Shown here in pieces: positions 1 through 11,456 of a stretch of DNA of 64,000 bases. The stretch is from NCBI RefSeq assembly GCF_905171765.1, contig NC_053392.1, positions 499,330,556 through 499,394,555 on the forward strand, given 5' to 3'. Both the position numbers and the translations under genes were made by a program. The notes below the pieces were generated by a model. It had not been told where the DNA came from. It did not search any database and saw nothing but the letters and a program-made list of their open reading frames with translations. Position 1 is the first letter of the stretch. Every line of letters starts with the position of its first letter. Origin of the DNA: Bufo bufo (Eukaryota > Chordata > Amphibia > Anura > Bufonidae).

Positions 1-1
1 G

Positions 2-1505
2 GTGCCAGTGAGCCTCAAGCCCGGCCTGGTAGTGTGCGATAATGGGCGAAATCTCGTAGCAGCTTTGGGACTAGCCGGTTTGACGCAGATCCCTTGCCTG
101 GCGCATGTGCTGAATTTGGTGGTCCAGAGATTCTTCAAAAATTACCCCGATATTTCAGAGCTGCTGCATAAAGTACGGGCCGTCTGTGCGCGCTTTTGGC
201 GTTCTCACCCTGCTGCTGCTCGCCTGTCAGCGCTGCAGCGTAACTTCGGCCTTCCCGCTTACCGCCTCATATGCGATGTGCCCAGACTGTGCGAGCAGCA
301 GCAGGCAATAGTAGAGTTTCAGCTGCAGCATGCACGGGTGAGTCGCTCTGCAGAACAGCACCACTTCACCACCAATGACTGGGCCTCCATGCGAGACCTG
401 TGTTCCTTGTTGCGCTGTTTCGAGTACTTCATCAACATGGCCAGTGCCGATAATTCCGTTCTCAGCTTTACTATCCCACTTCTATGCCTCCTTGAAAAAA
501 CTCTGCTGGCAATGATGGAAGAGGATGTGGCACAGGAGGAGGAGGAAGTGGGATCATTTCGTAGGGTTTCAGGCCAGTCATTTAACAAGTGGCTCCGAGG
601 GTGGGTTCCTGCACCCACAAAAGCCAGGTACCCAATTGTCCAGCCAGGGCACAGTTCTGGAGGATGAGGAGGTGGAGGATGAGGAGGAGGAGATGGAGGA
701 GGAGGAACCGTGTTCACAGCAAAGTGGCAGCCTGACCAGCTCATGGCCATCACTGGTGCGTGGCTGGGGGGATACAGAGGACACAGACGATACACCTCCC
801 ACAGAGGACAGCTTTTCGTTGTTTCTGGGCAGTCTGGCACACATGAGCGATTACATGCTGCAGTGTCTCCGCAATGACCGCCGAGTTGCCCACATTCTAA
901 CTTGTGCATATTACTGGGTGACCATGCTGCTGGATCCCCGTTACAAGGACAACATACCGTCCTTAATTCCCTCACTGGAGCTTGATCGTAAGATGCGCGA
1001 GTACAAGCGCACGCTGGTAGACGCGCTGCTGGTGGCATTCCCACCTGACAGCGGGGTCACAGTGGAAGCACAAGGCGAAGGCAGAGGAAGAGGTCGCCAA
1101 CGCAGCTGGGGCATCGCCAGCAACTCAGAAGGCAGGGTTAGCATGGCCGAAATGTGGAAAAACTTTGTCAGCACACCACAACAACCAGCACCACCAGCTG
1201 ATATGGAACGTCTTAGCAGGAAGCAGCATTTAACCAACATAGTGGAGCAGTATGTGTGCACATGCCTACACGTACTGAATGACGGGTCTGCCCCCTTCAA
1301 CTTCTGGGTCTCCAAATTGGGCACATGGCCTGAGCTTGCCCTTTACGCCCTGGAGGTGCTGGCCTGCCCTGCAGCCAGTGTATTATCTGAACGTGTGTTT
1401 ATCACGGCAGGGGGCGTCATCACAGACAATGTGGACAAGCTCACGTTCATTAAAATTAACCAGGCATGGATCCCACAGGACTTGTCCGTACTTTGTGCAG
1501 AATAG
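2..1505 (+). pseudogene. hAT-superfamily transposase, 5' end outside window, frameshifted
   Basis: This is the C-terminal two thirds of a hAT (ZBED-like) transposase, a DNA-cutting enzyme that would move its own element. The first part (2 to about 600) reads in one frame, with CLAHVLNLVVQ and a cysteine-histidine-rich core. The rest (about 600 to 1505) reads in another frame, through an acidic Glu/Asp stretch, LDPRYKDN and the hAT dimerisation block near 1320-1440 (WPELALYALEVLACPAAS, then SERVF). The frame change falls between about 540 and 667, in a purine-rich low-complexity stretch, so a small indel broke the gene. The BED zinc finger expected at the N-terminus lies before the window. The family assignment rests on the dimerisation block, which is very characteristic. 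Confidence 0.85.
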
Positions 1506-1780
1506 ACATGTATACCGGCCTTAACCAGCCATTGTTATACTACAGCGCAATTGCTCATTCTTTTATTTTGGATATTTCACACTCTTTTGGAGTGTACCCT
1601 AATAAATAAAAAAAATTAAAACCAGTGTTGGATACCTCGTCCTCCTCCAACGCTGCTTCCACCTACAACGCTACGTCCACCGCCTCCTCAAATTCCTACT
1701 CCATATGGACCTCCACCTCATAAATACATTTTTTTTTTTTTTATTTGTGCATATTTTATTTTATGTCATTTCACTACTTT
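1506..1780 (+). other. 3' flank of the hAT gene
   Basis: Non-coding DNA after the transposase stop, with AATAAA-like signals near 1600 and a CCTCCTCC-type stretch at 1638-1720. The same stretch recurs at 3045-3135 after the second hAT fragment, so it belongs to the element and not to the host. Confidence 0.5.
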
Positions 1781-2420
1781 GTCTGTTACATTTTCGGGTG
1801 AGATTCACAAATATTTGGGTGTGATGTACCACTGCTATACCTAGTAGACAGGTTAAAAAAATTCACAAATTTGTTTGTTACATTTTCGGGTTAAATTCAC
1901 CAATTTTTGGGTGTGATGTACCACTGCTATACCTAGTAGAAAATTCACAAATTTGTCTGTTACATTTTCGGGTGAAATTCACCAATTTTTGGGTGTGATG
2001 TACCACTGCTATACCTAGTAGACAGGTTAAAAAAATTCACAAATTTGTTTGTTACATTTTCAGGTGAAATTCACCAATGTTTGGGTGTGATGTACCACTG
2101 CTATACCAAGTAGACAGGTTAAAAAAATTCACAAATTTGTCTGTTACATTTTCAGGTGAAATTCACCAATATTTGGGTGTAATATAGCCCTCCTCTACCT
2201 AGTTGACAGCTTAATAAATTTCACAAATTTTTCTTTTACATTTTCGGGTGACATTAAACAATTTTTTTCTGGTATAGACCCCTGCTCTACAAAGTAGACA
2301 GGTTAATAAATTTCACAAATTTTTCTGTTACATTCTTGGGTTGACATTTTACAATTTTGGACATGAATAAACCCCTGCTCTGCATAGGTGACAGGGAATA
2401 AAATTTCAGAAATTCTTCTT
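1781..2420. repeat. 92-bp tandem repeat, about 7 copies
   Basis: The marker GTTACATTTTCGGGTG and its variants begin at 1785, 1877, 1959, 2051, 2143, 2235 and 2327. The spacing is 92 bp, except one 82-bp unit that lacks about ten bases. The last two units are the most diverged. It lies in the 3' region of the hAT copy and codes for nothing. Confidence 0.85.
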
Positions 2421-2454
2421 TAATTGATGCGCGCCACCTCCTTTCATTCAATGC

Positions 2455-2756
2455 TTAAAGGGACACTGACAGGCCCGATAAACATATTTAGATATTCCTA
2501 TGCAATCATAGGTCTATTAAAGTGTATTCCAATGATATAAGAGTACCCCCTGTCCGCATTTTAAACCATTTAAAAACAACTTTATATTCATCTGTCAATC
2601 ACCTTCCTTACTCAGCACCCTCACTCGCCGGAATCGCAGTGCGTCTGCGTCCCTTTATTCAATGCGGTGGCATCGGCATCTCCTGCTGCGCCTGCGCCGG
2701 CTCGGCAGGATCGGGGACCGTAAAAGCCGCCCAGCGCAGTGAATAATAATGAACGA
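2455..2756. mobile_element. T2/Kolobok-like TTAA MITE, one end only
   Basis: It begins TTAAAGGGACACTGACAGG, the TTAAAGG start typical of T2-family (Kolobok) MITEs, which duplicate TTAA on insertion. No matching right end is seen. The element stops where the second hAT fragment starts near 2757, so it was truncated by a later deletion or rearrangement. Confidence 0.5.
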
Positions 2757-3000
2757 CAGGAAGCAGCATTTAACCAACATAGTGGAGCAGTATGTGTGCA
2801 CATGCCTACACGTACTGAATGACGGGTCTGCCCCCTTCAACTTCTGGGTCTCCAAATTGGGCACATGGCCTGAACTTGCCCTTTACGCCTTGGAGGTGCT
2901 GGCCTGCCCTGCAGCCAGTGTATTGTCTGAACGTTTGTTTAGCACGACTGGAGGGGGTTATCACAGGTTATATTTCCCAATGTTTTGGGGTGTAGCCGAA
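2757..3000 (+). pseudogene. Second hAT transposase fragment, C-terminal domain
   Basis: Near-copy of 1218-1430: it reads KQHLTNIVEQYVCTCLH, then the dimerisation block WPELALYALEVLACPAAS and SERLFSTTGGG, and loses the frame after about 2960. Only a few bases differ from the first copy over some 200 bp, so the two are recent relatives or a local duplication. Everything upstream of this block is missing. Its 3' flank continues to 3221 and resumes at 8524 beyond the inserted gypsy element. Confidence 0.8.
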
Positions 3001-3221
3001 TTTAAAAAAATATAAATAAATTTAAAAGCAAAAACTTGTGTAGGCTACCTCCTCCTCCGTCAGTGCCACTTCCACCTACACCGCCACATCCACCGCCTCC
3101 TCAACCTCCTACTCCATATGGACCTCGTCCTCCTAGATCAAGATTATTAGTTTTAATTTTTACATATTTTATGTTATTTGAAGTCATTTCCCTATCCACA
3201 TTTGTTTTCAGAGCACTTGCC
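3001..3221 (+). mobile_element. 3' flank of second hAT copy, left of gypsy insertion
   Basis: Contains the CCTCCTCC-type stretch shared with 1638-1720. It ends in TTGCC (3217-3221), the left half of the target duplication made by gypsy element A. Confidence 0.6.
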
Positions 3222-3749
3222 TGTCACGGATGGTGTACAGGAAACAAGACAATGCAATATATTCAATGACTCACTGGATCCACAACTAAGGAACAAAAGG
3301 GAGACCCCTGCATGAGACCTGCCACTCTCCCTGACTGCTCAGCCTATGCGAACACACCAAAGGTGGATGGGCGCATATCCACGTACCTCGGCTATCTAAT
3401 ACCTGAAGACCCTACAATAGTGAGGGGACACGACCACCGGCTCCCTACACTAGACACGGAGGGAGTCAGGGTCTCCTGAAATCCAGCAGACAGAAAATCA
3501 CAAATAAAGGAACAGCACTTATCTTGCAGAGGACTGGGAAATAGGAACAGCATGCACAAACACTCCAGGAAGTTGTATAAGCCGCACACTACTGCATTAT
3601 GGGGAGGAACTTAAAGGGAAGCAATCAGTCAAACTGCATGACAGCTGAGATAGACTAACGAGATGAGGAACTGAAACCAAAACAAAGAAACTCAAGGAGG
3701 AAGATCTGGAAGGCTCCTGTCAGAGCTTCTCAGCTGTCTGGTTGTGACA
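3222..3749 (-). repeat. 3' LTR of gypsy element A
   Basis: 528 bp, matching 7996-8523 except for about five single-base differences (for example the bases near 3257, 3357, 3555, 3629 and 3703). The ends are TGTCAC and GTGACA. The last codons of the pol frame run into it. Confidence 0.93.
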
Positions 3750-6700
3750 GTATCCCTCCCTCTACGAGTGGACTCCGGACACTCAGAGCCCACCTTCTCA
3801 GGATGGGACCTATGGAAAGCCCTGATGAGACGAGTGGCCTTAATGTCCGTCACTGGGACCCACATCCTCTCCTCAGGACCATAACCCTCCCAATGAACGA
3901 GGTACTGAAGGGAACCGCGGACAAGACGAGAATCCACGATCCTAGAGACCTGAAATTCAAGATTTCAATCAACCATAATCGGAGGAGGAGGCAAAGGAGA
4001 GGGTACAATAGGTTGAACATAAGGTTTCAATAAGGACTTATGAAAAACATTATGGATCTTCCAAGTCTGAGGAAGATCAAGACGGTAGGCAACAGGATTG
4101 ATGACAGACAGGATCTTGTAAGGCCCAATAAACCTAGGACCCAACTTCCAGGAGGGAACCTTCAATTTGATATTTTTGGTAGACAACCACACCAGATCAC
4201 CAACATTCAGGTCCGGACCAGGCACACGTCTCTTATCTGCCACACGCTTATATCTCTCACTCATGCTCTTTAGATTATCCTGAATCTTTTGCCAAATAGA
4301 TGACAAAGACGAGGAGAATCTGTCCTCATCAGGTAAACCAGAAGACCCCTCTCCCGAGAAAGTTCCAAACTGCGGATGAAACCCATATGCACCAAAAAAT
4401 TGTGACTTATCAGAGGACTCCTGACGACAGGTTATTTAAAGCAAACTCAGCAAGGGACAAAAAAGAACACCAATCCTCCTGATTCTCCGCCACAAAACAG
4501 CGCAGATATGTCTCCAGATTCTGATTGACGCGCTCTGTCTGGCCATTCGACTGCGGGTGGAAAGCAGAAGAGAATGACAACCGAACCCCCAAGCGAGAAC
4601 AGAAAGCCTTCCAGAATCTGGAAACAAACTGCGTGCCCCTATCAGAGACTATGTCTGAAGGAATACCATGCAATTTGACAATGTGGTCAATAAATGCCTG
4701 CGCCAGCGTCTTAGCATTGGGCAAACCAGGAAAAGGGATGAAATGCACCATTTTGCTAAAACGGTCCACCACCACCAGAATCACAGTCTTCCCCGAGGAA
4801 CGAGGCAAGTCCGTTATGAAGTCCATGGACAGATGTGTCCAAGGACGGGAAGGAATGGGTAAGGGAAGGAGAGGACCTGATGGCCGTGAATGAGGGACTT
4901 TGGCACGAGCGCAAGTCTCGCAAGCTGCCACAAAACCCTCAACCGACTTACGAAGCGCAGGCCACCAGAATCTCCGAGCGATGAGATCCAGTGTGGCTCT
5001 TGCCCCCGGGTGCCCCGCAAGGACCGTATCGTGGTGTTCCTTAAAAATCTTCTGTCTCAAAGCGAGAGGCACAAACAACCTCCCAGGAGGACAAAGATCA
5101 GGAGCCTCTGACTGGGTTGCCTGCACCTCTGCCTCCAATTCAGGAAAAAGAGCAGAGACCACCACACCTTCAGCCAAAATGGGACCCGGGTCTTCAAAAT
5201 TCCCACCTCCCGGAAAACAACGTGACAGGGCATCTGCCTTCAAATTCTTAACCCCAGGGCGGAATGTGACAACAAAATTAAACCTTGAAAAGAACAAAGA
5301 CCATCTGGCCTGTCTCGGGTTCAGACGCTTGGCTGACTCCAAGTAGGCCAGATTTTTATGGTCAGTAAACACGGTAATAGGGTGTCTGGCTCCCTCTAGC
5401 CAATGGCGCCATTCCTCAAAAGCCAACTTGATGGCCAACAATTCCCTATCTCCCACATCATAATTTCTCTCTGCGGAGGAGAGTTTCTTCGAGAAAAAGG
5501 CACACGGTTGCCATTTGGCAGGAGAGGAACCCTGAGACAAGACCGCACCCACCCCTACCTCAGAAGCATCAACCTCAACTATGAAGGGTAACGAAATATC
5601 AGGTTGTACCAGGATGGGAGCGGAAGCAATACTCTCCTTGATATTAGAAAAGGCCTTACTCCCCTCTACCGACCAGGAAGAAAAATCTACCCCCTTTCTG
5701 GTCATATCAGTGAGTGGTTTAACAACAGAGGAATAATTCAAAATAAATTTCCTGTAATAATTGGCAAAGCCCAAAAAACGCATCAGCGCCTTCTGATTCT
5801 CAGGAAGCTCCCACTCAAGCACAGCGCGGACCTTCTCGGGGTCCATGCGAAAACCAGAAGCGGAGAGAAGAAACCCCAGAAATTGAATTTCTGGAACCGC
5901 AAACACACATTTTTCCAGTTTCGCGTATAATTTATTCTCCCGCAGGATGAGCAAGACCTGACGTAAGTGTTCCTTATGAGTCTTGAAATCAGGAGAAAAA
6001 ATCTAAATGTCATCCAAATACACTAATACAAATTTTCCCATTAAATGATAAAAAATGCGGTTCACGAAATGCTGAAAAAACGGCTGTGGCATTCATCAAA
6101 CCAAAAGGCATAACCAAATTCTCAAAATGGCCCTCAGGGGTATTGAAAGCCGTCTTCCATTCGTCTCCTTCTCTGACCCTGACCAGGTTGTATGCCCCTC
6201 TTAGGTCTAATTTGGAAAAGACTTTAGCCCCAACAACCTGGTTAAACAGGTCCGGGATCAGAGGAAGCGGATAAGGGTCACGAATAGTGATACTGTTCAG
6301 CTCCCTGAAATCCAGACAAGGTCTTAAAGAACCATCTTTTTTCTTAACAAAGAAAAAACCAGCGGCAACAGGTGACTTCGAGGGTCGTATGTGTCCTTTT
6401 CTCAGACTCTCAGAGATATAAGCACGCATAGCGACCCTCTCAGGTTGGGAAAGATTGTATAAACGAGATTTAGGCAGCTTGGCGCCTGGGATGAGATTAA
6501 TAGGGCAATCGTTCTCCCTGTGCGGAGGCAAATCCTGAACTCCACTCTCAGAGAAGACATCCGAAAATTCAGAGAGGAAAGGTGGTACGGTCTTAGTAGA
6601 AACCTCAGAAACAGATGTCATGAGGCAATTCTCTCTGCAAAAGTCACTCCGACCATTTATTTGCCTCGCTTGCCAATCAATGGTGGGGTTATGTTTAGTG

Positions 6701-7968
6701 AGCCAGGGTAGCCCCAACACTAGAGGAGTAGGCAAACCGCTAAGGACGAAACATGACACATCCTCAACATGAGCATCACTCACAATTAAACAGATATTGT
6801 GAACTATGCCCTTTAATGATTTCTGAGAAAGTGGAGCGGAATCAATAGCAAAAACAGGAATATCCTTTCCCAAAGTGCATACCTGGAAACCATGAGTTAT
6901 TGCAAATTGATTATCAATGAGATTGACAGCTGCTCCACTATCCACAAAAATCTCACAAACAATGCTCTTGCTCTCTAGCGCCACCCTAGCAGGCAGGACA
7001 AAACGGGAACTACAAGCAAACGGAAAACCTTCAATTTCCGCCTCAACCCTGCCAATAGTAACAGACGGAACATTTTTAAAAGATTTTTTCCTTTTTGTTT
7101 CTTTATTACTCCCAGAAGACTGCCTGAATCTCCTAGAGGGACAAACATTTGCCAAATGATTTATACCTCCACAACAAAAACAAACCTTCCCATGCGGGCT
7201 GAATCTTCTATTGTCAGAGGCAATCAACCCCAGCTGCATGGGCTCCTGCTCAGAAGGGGCTGACAGCGACTGAGACCCCTGCGCACAGAATGAGACCGCT
7301 GCACTGTCCCGGGACTGAGTATGACAGGAAGGAGAGATCTCTCCTCTCTCTCTAAGACGCCTGTCAATACGAACGGCCTGAGACATAGCAGAATCCAAGG
7401 AGGTAGGTCTCTCATGAAAGGCAAATGCATCTTTCAATCCCTCTGAAAGACCATGGCAAAATTGACTTCGGAGTGCAGCATCATTCCAACCAGTATCAGC
7501 TGCCCATCTCCGAAATTCTGAGCAGTATATCTCTGCGGATTGTTTACCCTGGCATAACAGACGTAGTCTAGACTCAGCCAGAGCAATACGATCCGGATCA
7601 TCATATATCTGACCCAGGGCTAAAAATAATTCATCCACTGAACGGAGGGGCCGTGCCCCCTCCGGCAGCGAAAAGGCCCAGGACTGAGCGTTACCCCTGA
7701 GCAGCGATATAATGATCCCCACCCTCCGTTCCTCATCACCAGAGGAATGGGGAAGAAGGCGAAAATGGAGTTTGCAAGCCTCTCTAAAACGCACAAAATA
7801 CTCACTACCCCCGGAGAACGTATCCGGGAGCGAGATCTTAGGCTCAGAACAAACTCCATGAACGCAAGCTGAACCGGTCACTTGAAACTGAGAAAAAGTC
7901 TTACGGAGATCAGCTACCTCCAATGAAAGACCCTGGAAGCGTTCAGCCAAAAGTGAAACCGGATCCAT
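3692..7968 (-). pseudogene. gag-pol polyprotein of gypsy element A, four disabling lesions
   Basis: It encoded a fused Gag-Pol from the ATG at 7966-7968. In order: a capsid-like Gag; a zinc knuckle of pattern CX2CX4HX4C (about 7150-7190); an aspartic protease with DSGA (about 6940); reverse transcriptase with YLDD at 6009-6020; RNase H; integrase with its zinc-binding HHCC region and DDE core (including VSDRGTQF); and a C-terminal chromodomain (about 3750-3940, LVHWEGYG). The lesions are one extra base in a run of six A/T at 6075-6080, a TAG stop at 6003-6005 just after YLDD, a frameshift at about 4415-4440 after the integrase core, and a TGA at 3965-3967 before the chromodomain. Gag and Pol share one frame from 7968 to 6080, with no programmed frameshift between them. 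Confidence 0.9.
3753..3763 (-). promoter_or_regulatory. Polypurine tract of element A
   Basis: On the minus strand the sequence just before the 3' LTR is AGAGGGAGGGA, ending 3 bases before the LTR. This is the usual plus-strand DNA primer of LTR elements. Confidence 0.7.
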
Positions 7969-7984
7969 GCTTGAGACGGTTTTG

Positions 7985-7994
7985 GCGGCTTATA
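7985..7994 (-). promoter_or_regulatory. Putative self-priming primer-binding site of element A
   Basis: One base inside the 5' LTR, the minus strand reads TATAAGCCGC. This is perfectly complementary over 10 nt to GCGGCTTATA (minus strand of 8350-8359) in the LTR, which lies 30 bp downstream of a TTTAAG box and so at the expected transcript start. No tRNA-like TGG follows the LTR. Tf1 primes in this way, and it has been proposed for the vertebrate sushi group. The assignment here is inference from base pairing. Confidence 0.75.
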
Positions 7995-7995
7995 A

Positions 7996-8523
7996 TGTCA
8001 CGGATGGTGTACAGGAAACAAGACAATGCAATATATCCAATGACTCACTGGATCCACAACTAAGGAACAAAAGGGAGACCCCTGCATGAGACCTGCCACT
8101 CTCCCTGACTGCTCAGCCTATGCGAACACCCCAAAGGTGGATGGGCGCATATCCACGTACCTCGGCTATCTAATACCTGAAGACCCTACAATAGTGAGGG
8201 GACACGACCACCGGCTCCCTACACTAGACACGGAGGGAGTCAGGGTCTCCTGAAATCCAGCAGACAGAAAATCACAAATAAAGGAACAGCACTTATCTTG
8301 CAGAGGACTGGGAAATAGGAACAGCATGCACACACACTCCAGGAAGTTGTATAAGCCGCACACTACTGCATTATGGGGAGGAACTTAAAGGGAAGCAATC
8401 AGTCCAACTGCATGACAGCTGAGATAGACTAACGAGATGAGGAACTGAAACCAAAACAAAGAAACTCAAGGAGGAGGATCTGGAAGGCTCCTGTCAGAGC
8501 TTCTCAGCTGTCTGGTTGTGACA
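7996..8523 (-). repeat. 5' LTR of gypsy element A
   Basis: 528 bp with TGTCAC/GTGACA ends. It holds a TATA-like TTTAAG (minus strand of 8384-8389) and the predicted RNA 5' end 30 bp further on (minus strand of 8350-8359). The internal leader to the gag ATG is only about 27 nt. Confidence 0.92.
8350..8389 (-). promoter_or_regulatory. LTR promoter and predicted RNA start, element A
   Basis: TTTAAG on the minus strand (8384-8389) precedes GCGGCTTATA (8350-8359) by about 30 bp. The latter is the partner of the primer-binding site. The TATA match is imperfect; the spacing and the complementarity are the support. Confidence 0.55.
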
Positions 8524-8721
8524 TTGCCATGCTCTTAACCACATTTTGCTGGCATTTTCAGCCCTCTAGCCCTTTCCGTGACATTTTTAGAGCCATTTTA
8601 GTTCGGGTCCCCATTGACTTCAATGGGGTTCGGGGTCAAGTTCGGGTCCCGAACTCGAACTTTTTTGTGAAGTTCGGCCGAACCCGTTGAACCCGAACAT
8701 CCAGGTATCCGCTCAACTCTA
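8524..8721 (+). mobile_element. Right end of second hAT copy
   Basis: It begins with TTGCC (right half of the gypsy target duplication) and continues the hAT 3' flank. It has palindromic TTCGGG/CCCGAA-rich subterminal DNA and ends near CGCTCAACTCTA, a hAT-like terminus. Confidence 0.6.
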
Positions 8722-8890
8722 GTCATGATTCTAGTCAATGACTCATTGGCCCACAAGCAAGAAGCAGGGAGGAATCATGTGTTCAGATGGAAAAAATTTA
8801 CGAATATTCGTCATTACAAATATATAATGCCGATATTCGAGATTAAAATTTGCTATTTGAATATTTACGCTCAACACTATTCTCCAGAAG
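8722..8890. other. AT-rich fragment with a hAT-like terminus
   Basis: Contains repeated CGAATATTCG-type palindromic DNA and ends in CGCTCAACACTA, much like hAT terminal repeats. No partner end is recognised. Confidence 0.3.
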
Positions 8891-10905
8891 TCGCATCGCT
8901 GCAAAAGGATCAAATCCTCAAAAAGCGTCAGATGAGTGAACATGCTAATTTCTTATGTGATTTGTTTCAGGTTGAAGGACATTTTGTTAATTCTTAACTC
9001 CAAGATGAACTTATAAGGCCAATTAGGGGTTTACTTAACACGGGATCACAAGCCACTATATTGTCATATAGTTTTTTCCAACAGGTTATGGATGTGACAG
9101 CAAATAGGACAAATTGAAATCGTTTGATGGCTCTTTGATAAGTGTAGGCAGAGACCCTTTGCAGGTAAGAGGTACAGCATGGTTAAAATTTAAAATAGGC
9201 AAGAAAGTAATTAGACATCCCACACTCATTGTGGACCATTGTGAGTTCCATAGTAGACTTCATCAATGAAGCAATCTGGACTCAGGAAAAGGAACTTATT
9301 GCCTATGAGTACTCTTGCAATACACAGCCCCAACGTAGTTGTCATGTTATTGAAGAAAGTCTTAACTCTGTTGAAGTTCGTTTTTAGGAACAACCGGACG
9401 CCGGATGTCGCGATCCTGAAAAATGGTAAGCCTGGGGAAGATGTCAATGGTACTGCTCAGACCATAACCATCCAGAATTGAAAAGGTAAACTTAGATGGG
9501 GCTGTATTAACTATTACTCTTGTAGGGGGAAATTACGAAGTTGCAGACCTGACCAAGCATACTCAATCCATGGTACGGATTGAGAAGGCCAGTGATAACT
9601 TATTGATTCCCATACAGGTGAACAATATAGCCTGGGTGAAATATGCCAAGTTGGATCTAAAATCCGAAGCCAGTTATATAAGCCTAGGTCTCTTAAAACA
9701 GGTCGCCAACCCTAAAGTGATTAAAGGTTCCTCTCCACAGGACCAATGGGTTCATGATCTGGATGGAGATTCTAAAAGTCATAATGTGATTGTGAGATGT
9801 CTATTGTCTATTTCCAAAGGAAATAAGGCTACAGAACATGGTTGCTGATGAGGTTAAAATCCCTGAAGGGTGCAAGCCATTTCTTCTTCCCATTCAAGAA
9901 AAGAAGGGGCAAAAATTGAAGAATGCAGATGCTTTGATCTGTTTGTCTAACCGGATACAGCAACTCGGCCTGAAGTTAAAGCCCACTCCTATGGTAAACA
10001 TCGATCAGAATCCATTACATATGGTAATTCATAATATGGCTCCCCATAGCATATCCTTTCAAAAAGGTACCATAATTGGTATGGATTCAGAGTATTACAC
10101 TTTTGGATTCCAGAATGATGTCATTGGACTTATTCCTGATGAACACTTGACAGAAGAACAAGTAGTGGAACAACATTTTTCCTCAACACCTGAGGGGTTA
10201 TTCAATATCCACTCTATTTATCCTTTCAGTCCTGAAGAAGGTACATGCCACATTGAAGAATCATCTTTGGTTTTCAACCAGGAGATCGATGAGAAGAAGT
10301 ATGAGTCATGCCAACAGGTAAAAGAGAAGGTACGCAATACTTAAAACGATTTAAATAGTGAGCTTGAAGACGCTTACGAGTTATGTCAACCTGAAATCTT
10401 TCCAGAATTTCAGGAACAGGTGGAAGAGCAAATATCTATAGCTGACGCATGCTCATAAGTCGGAGCATCAACAGCTAAAGGGGCTCTTCGCAGAATTCCA
10501 GGACATGTTTGCTAAGGACTCTTATGACTGTGGGGAAACTGAGCTGCACGTTGCAAGAATCCAGACGGATCCCAATGTACCCCCTGTATATGTCAAACAG
10601 TACCGAATTCCACTGGCAGCTTACGAGTCGCTATCGGAAATCGTCAAGAACTTGGAGATGCGGGGAATCATCCATCTGGTGCACAGCTCGTTCAACCATC
10701 CTATACTTGGGATTCGCAAACCAAATGGTCAATTTCGCCTCTGTTCAGACCTGAAATGGGTATATATGTCCAGATGGCCCCTGCCGTATATTGACCAGTG
10801 TTTGGCGCAAATACAGGGGTCCAAAATACTGATTAAGGGGATTGATATACCTGCTTCCACCAAATATTGATTGTTTGAAGATGTGTTGGTCACTTCAGAT
10901 ATGAG
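8891..10905 (+). pseudogene. Retrovirus-like protease and reverse-transcriptase region, decayed
   Basis: Remains of a pol gene with many frame breaks. Near 9010-9090 a frame reads a protease active-site motif in the form LLNTGSQAT, where the catalytic aspartate (usually DTGS) has become Asn. Open stretches at 9570-9848 and 9838-10344 hold the protein between protease and RT, which I cannot assign. At 10505-10870 is an RT fingers-like segment (YVKQYRIP, then MRGII, HPILGIRKPNGQFRLCSDL and RWPLPYID). It ends before the YxDD box. With the envelope remains after 12894 it forms one old element, cut by a hAT insertion. The lineage is not settled by what is visible. Confidence 0.65.
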
Positions 10906-10969
10906 AGCATTCTTGCATCCAACCCATCGACAGCTGCCTTCCGGATCCAGCCTCAGGGAACGCCTAGAC

Positions 10970-11125
10970 CAGGGGTAGGTAACCTCCGGCTCCCAGCTGT
11001 TGTGAAACTACAATTCCCAGCATGCTCCATTCATTTCTATGAGAGTTCTTAGAAGAGCAGAGCAAGTATGCATACTGGGAGTTGTAGTTTCACAACAGCT
11101 GGGAGACGGAGGTTGCCTACCCCTG
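10970..11125. mobile_element. 156-bp palindromic hAT MITE
   Basis: Starts CAGGGGTAGGTAACCTCCGG and ends with the near-complement ...TTGCCTACCCCTG; the two arms pair almost throughout. A perfect 8-bp target duplication GCCTAGAC lies at 10962-10969 and 11126-11133. The 8-bp duplication and CAGGGGT ends place it in hAT. Confidence 0.93.
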
Positions 11126-11133
11126 GCCTAGAC

Positions 11134-11385
11134 TGACAGATGTCTGACTACATCGGGTTAACGGTCGATGTGGACACTCTGAGAAGCGAGGAACCCCTAA
11201 ACTACTGGGTGTGCAGGCTTGACCTGTTGCCAGAGCTGGCACAATTTGCCATGGAACTCTTGGCTTGCCCCTCCTCGAATGTCCTGTCCGAAAGGACGTT
11301 CAGCACAGCAGAGGGGATTGTGACCGATAAGCGCACTTGCCTAGCTCACAACCGTGTGGACTAACTGTGGACTAAATCACACCAC
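11134..11385 (+). pseudogene. hAT transposase C-terminal fragment
   Basis: Reads NYWVCRLDLLPELAQFAMEL, then LACPSSNVLSERTFSTAEG and VTDKR, which is the hAT dimerisation domain, and stops near 11363. It is related to, but clearly diverged from, the copies at 1-3000. The upstream coding sequence is absent. The 156-bp MITE sits at its left side. Confidence 0.8.
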
Positions 11386-11456
11386 GTGTAATTGAATTTC
11401 CTCATGCCAGCCCACACATATCTGCCACCACCCAGAACAAAGAATGGTCCTTGTCT

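Larger units (their letters stand above)
3222..8523 (-). mobile_element. Chromodomain Ty3/gypsy retrotransposon A (Tf1/sushi type), degenerate
   Basis: A complete 5.3-kb LTR element on the minus strand: 5' LTR 7996-8523, gag-pol, polypurine tract, 3' LTR 3222-3749. Target duplication TTGCC is present at 3217-3221 and 8524-8528. Both LTRs are 528 bp with TGTCAC...GTGACA ends, and by eye they differ at about five bases (roughly 1%), so the insertion is young but not brand new. The coding region carries two frameshifts and two stop codons. It sits inside the 3' flank of a hAT copy. There is no envelope gene. Confidence 0.92.

Noticed and set aside
319..1044. Minus-strand frame of 241 codons
   Set aside because: Antisense of the hAT transposase; Pro- and Cys-rich peptide without a domain.
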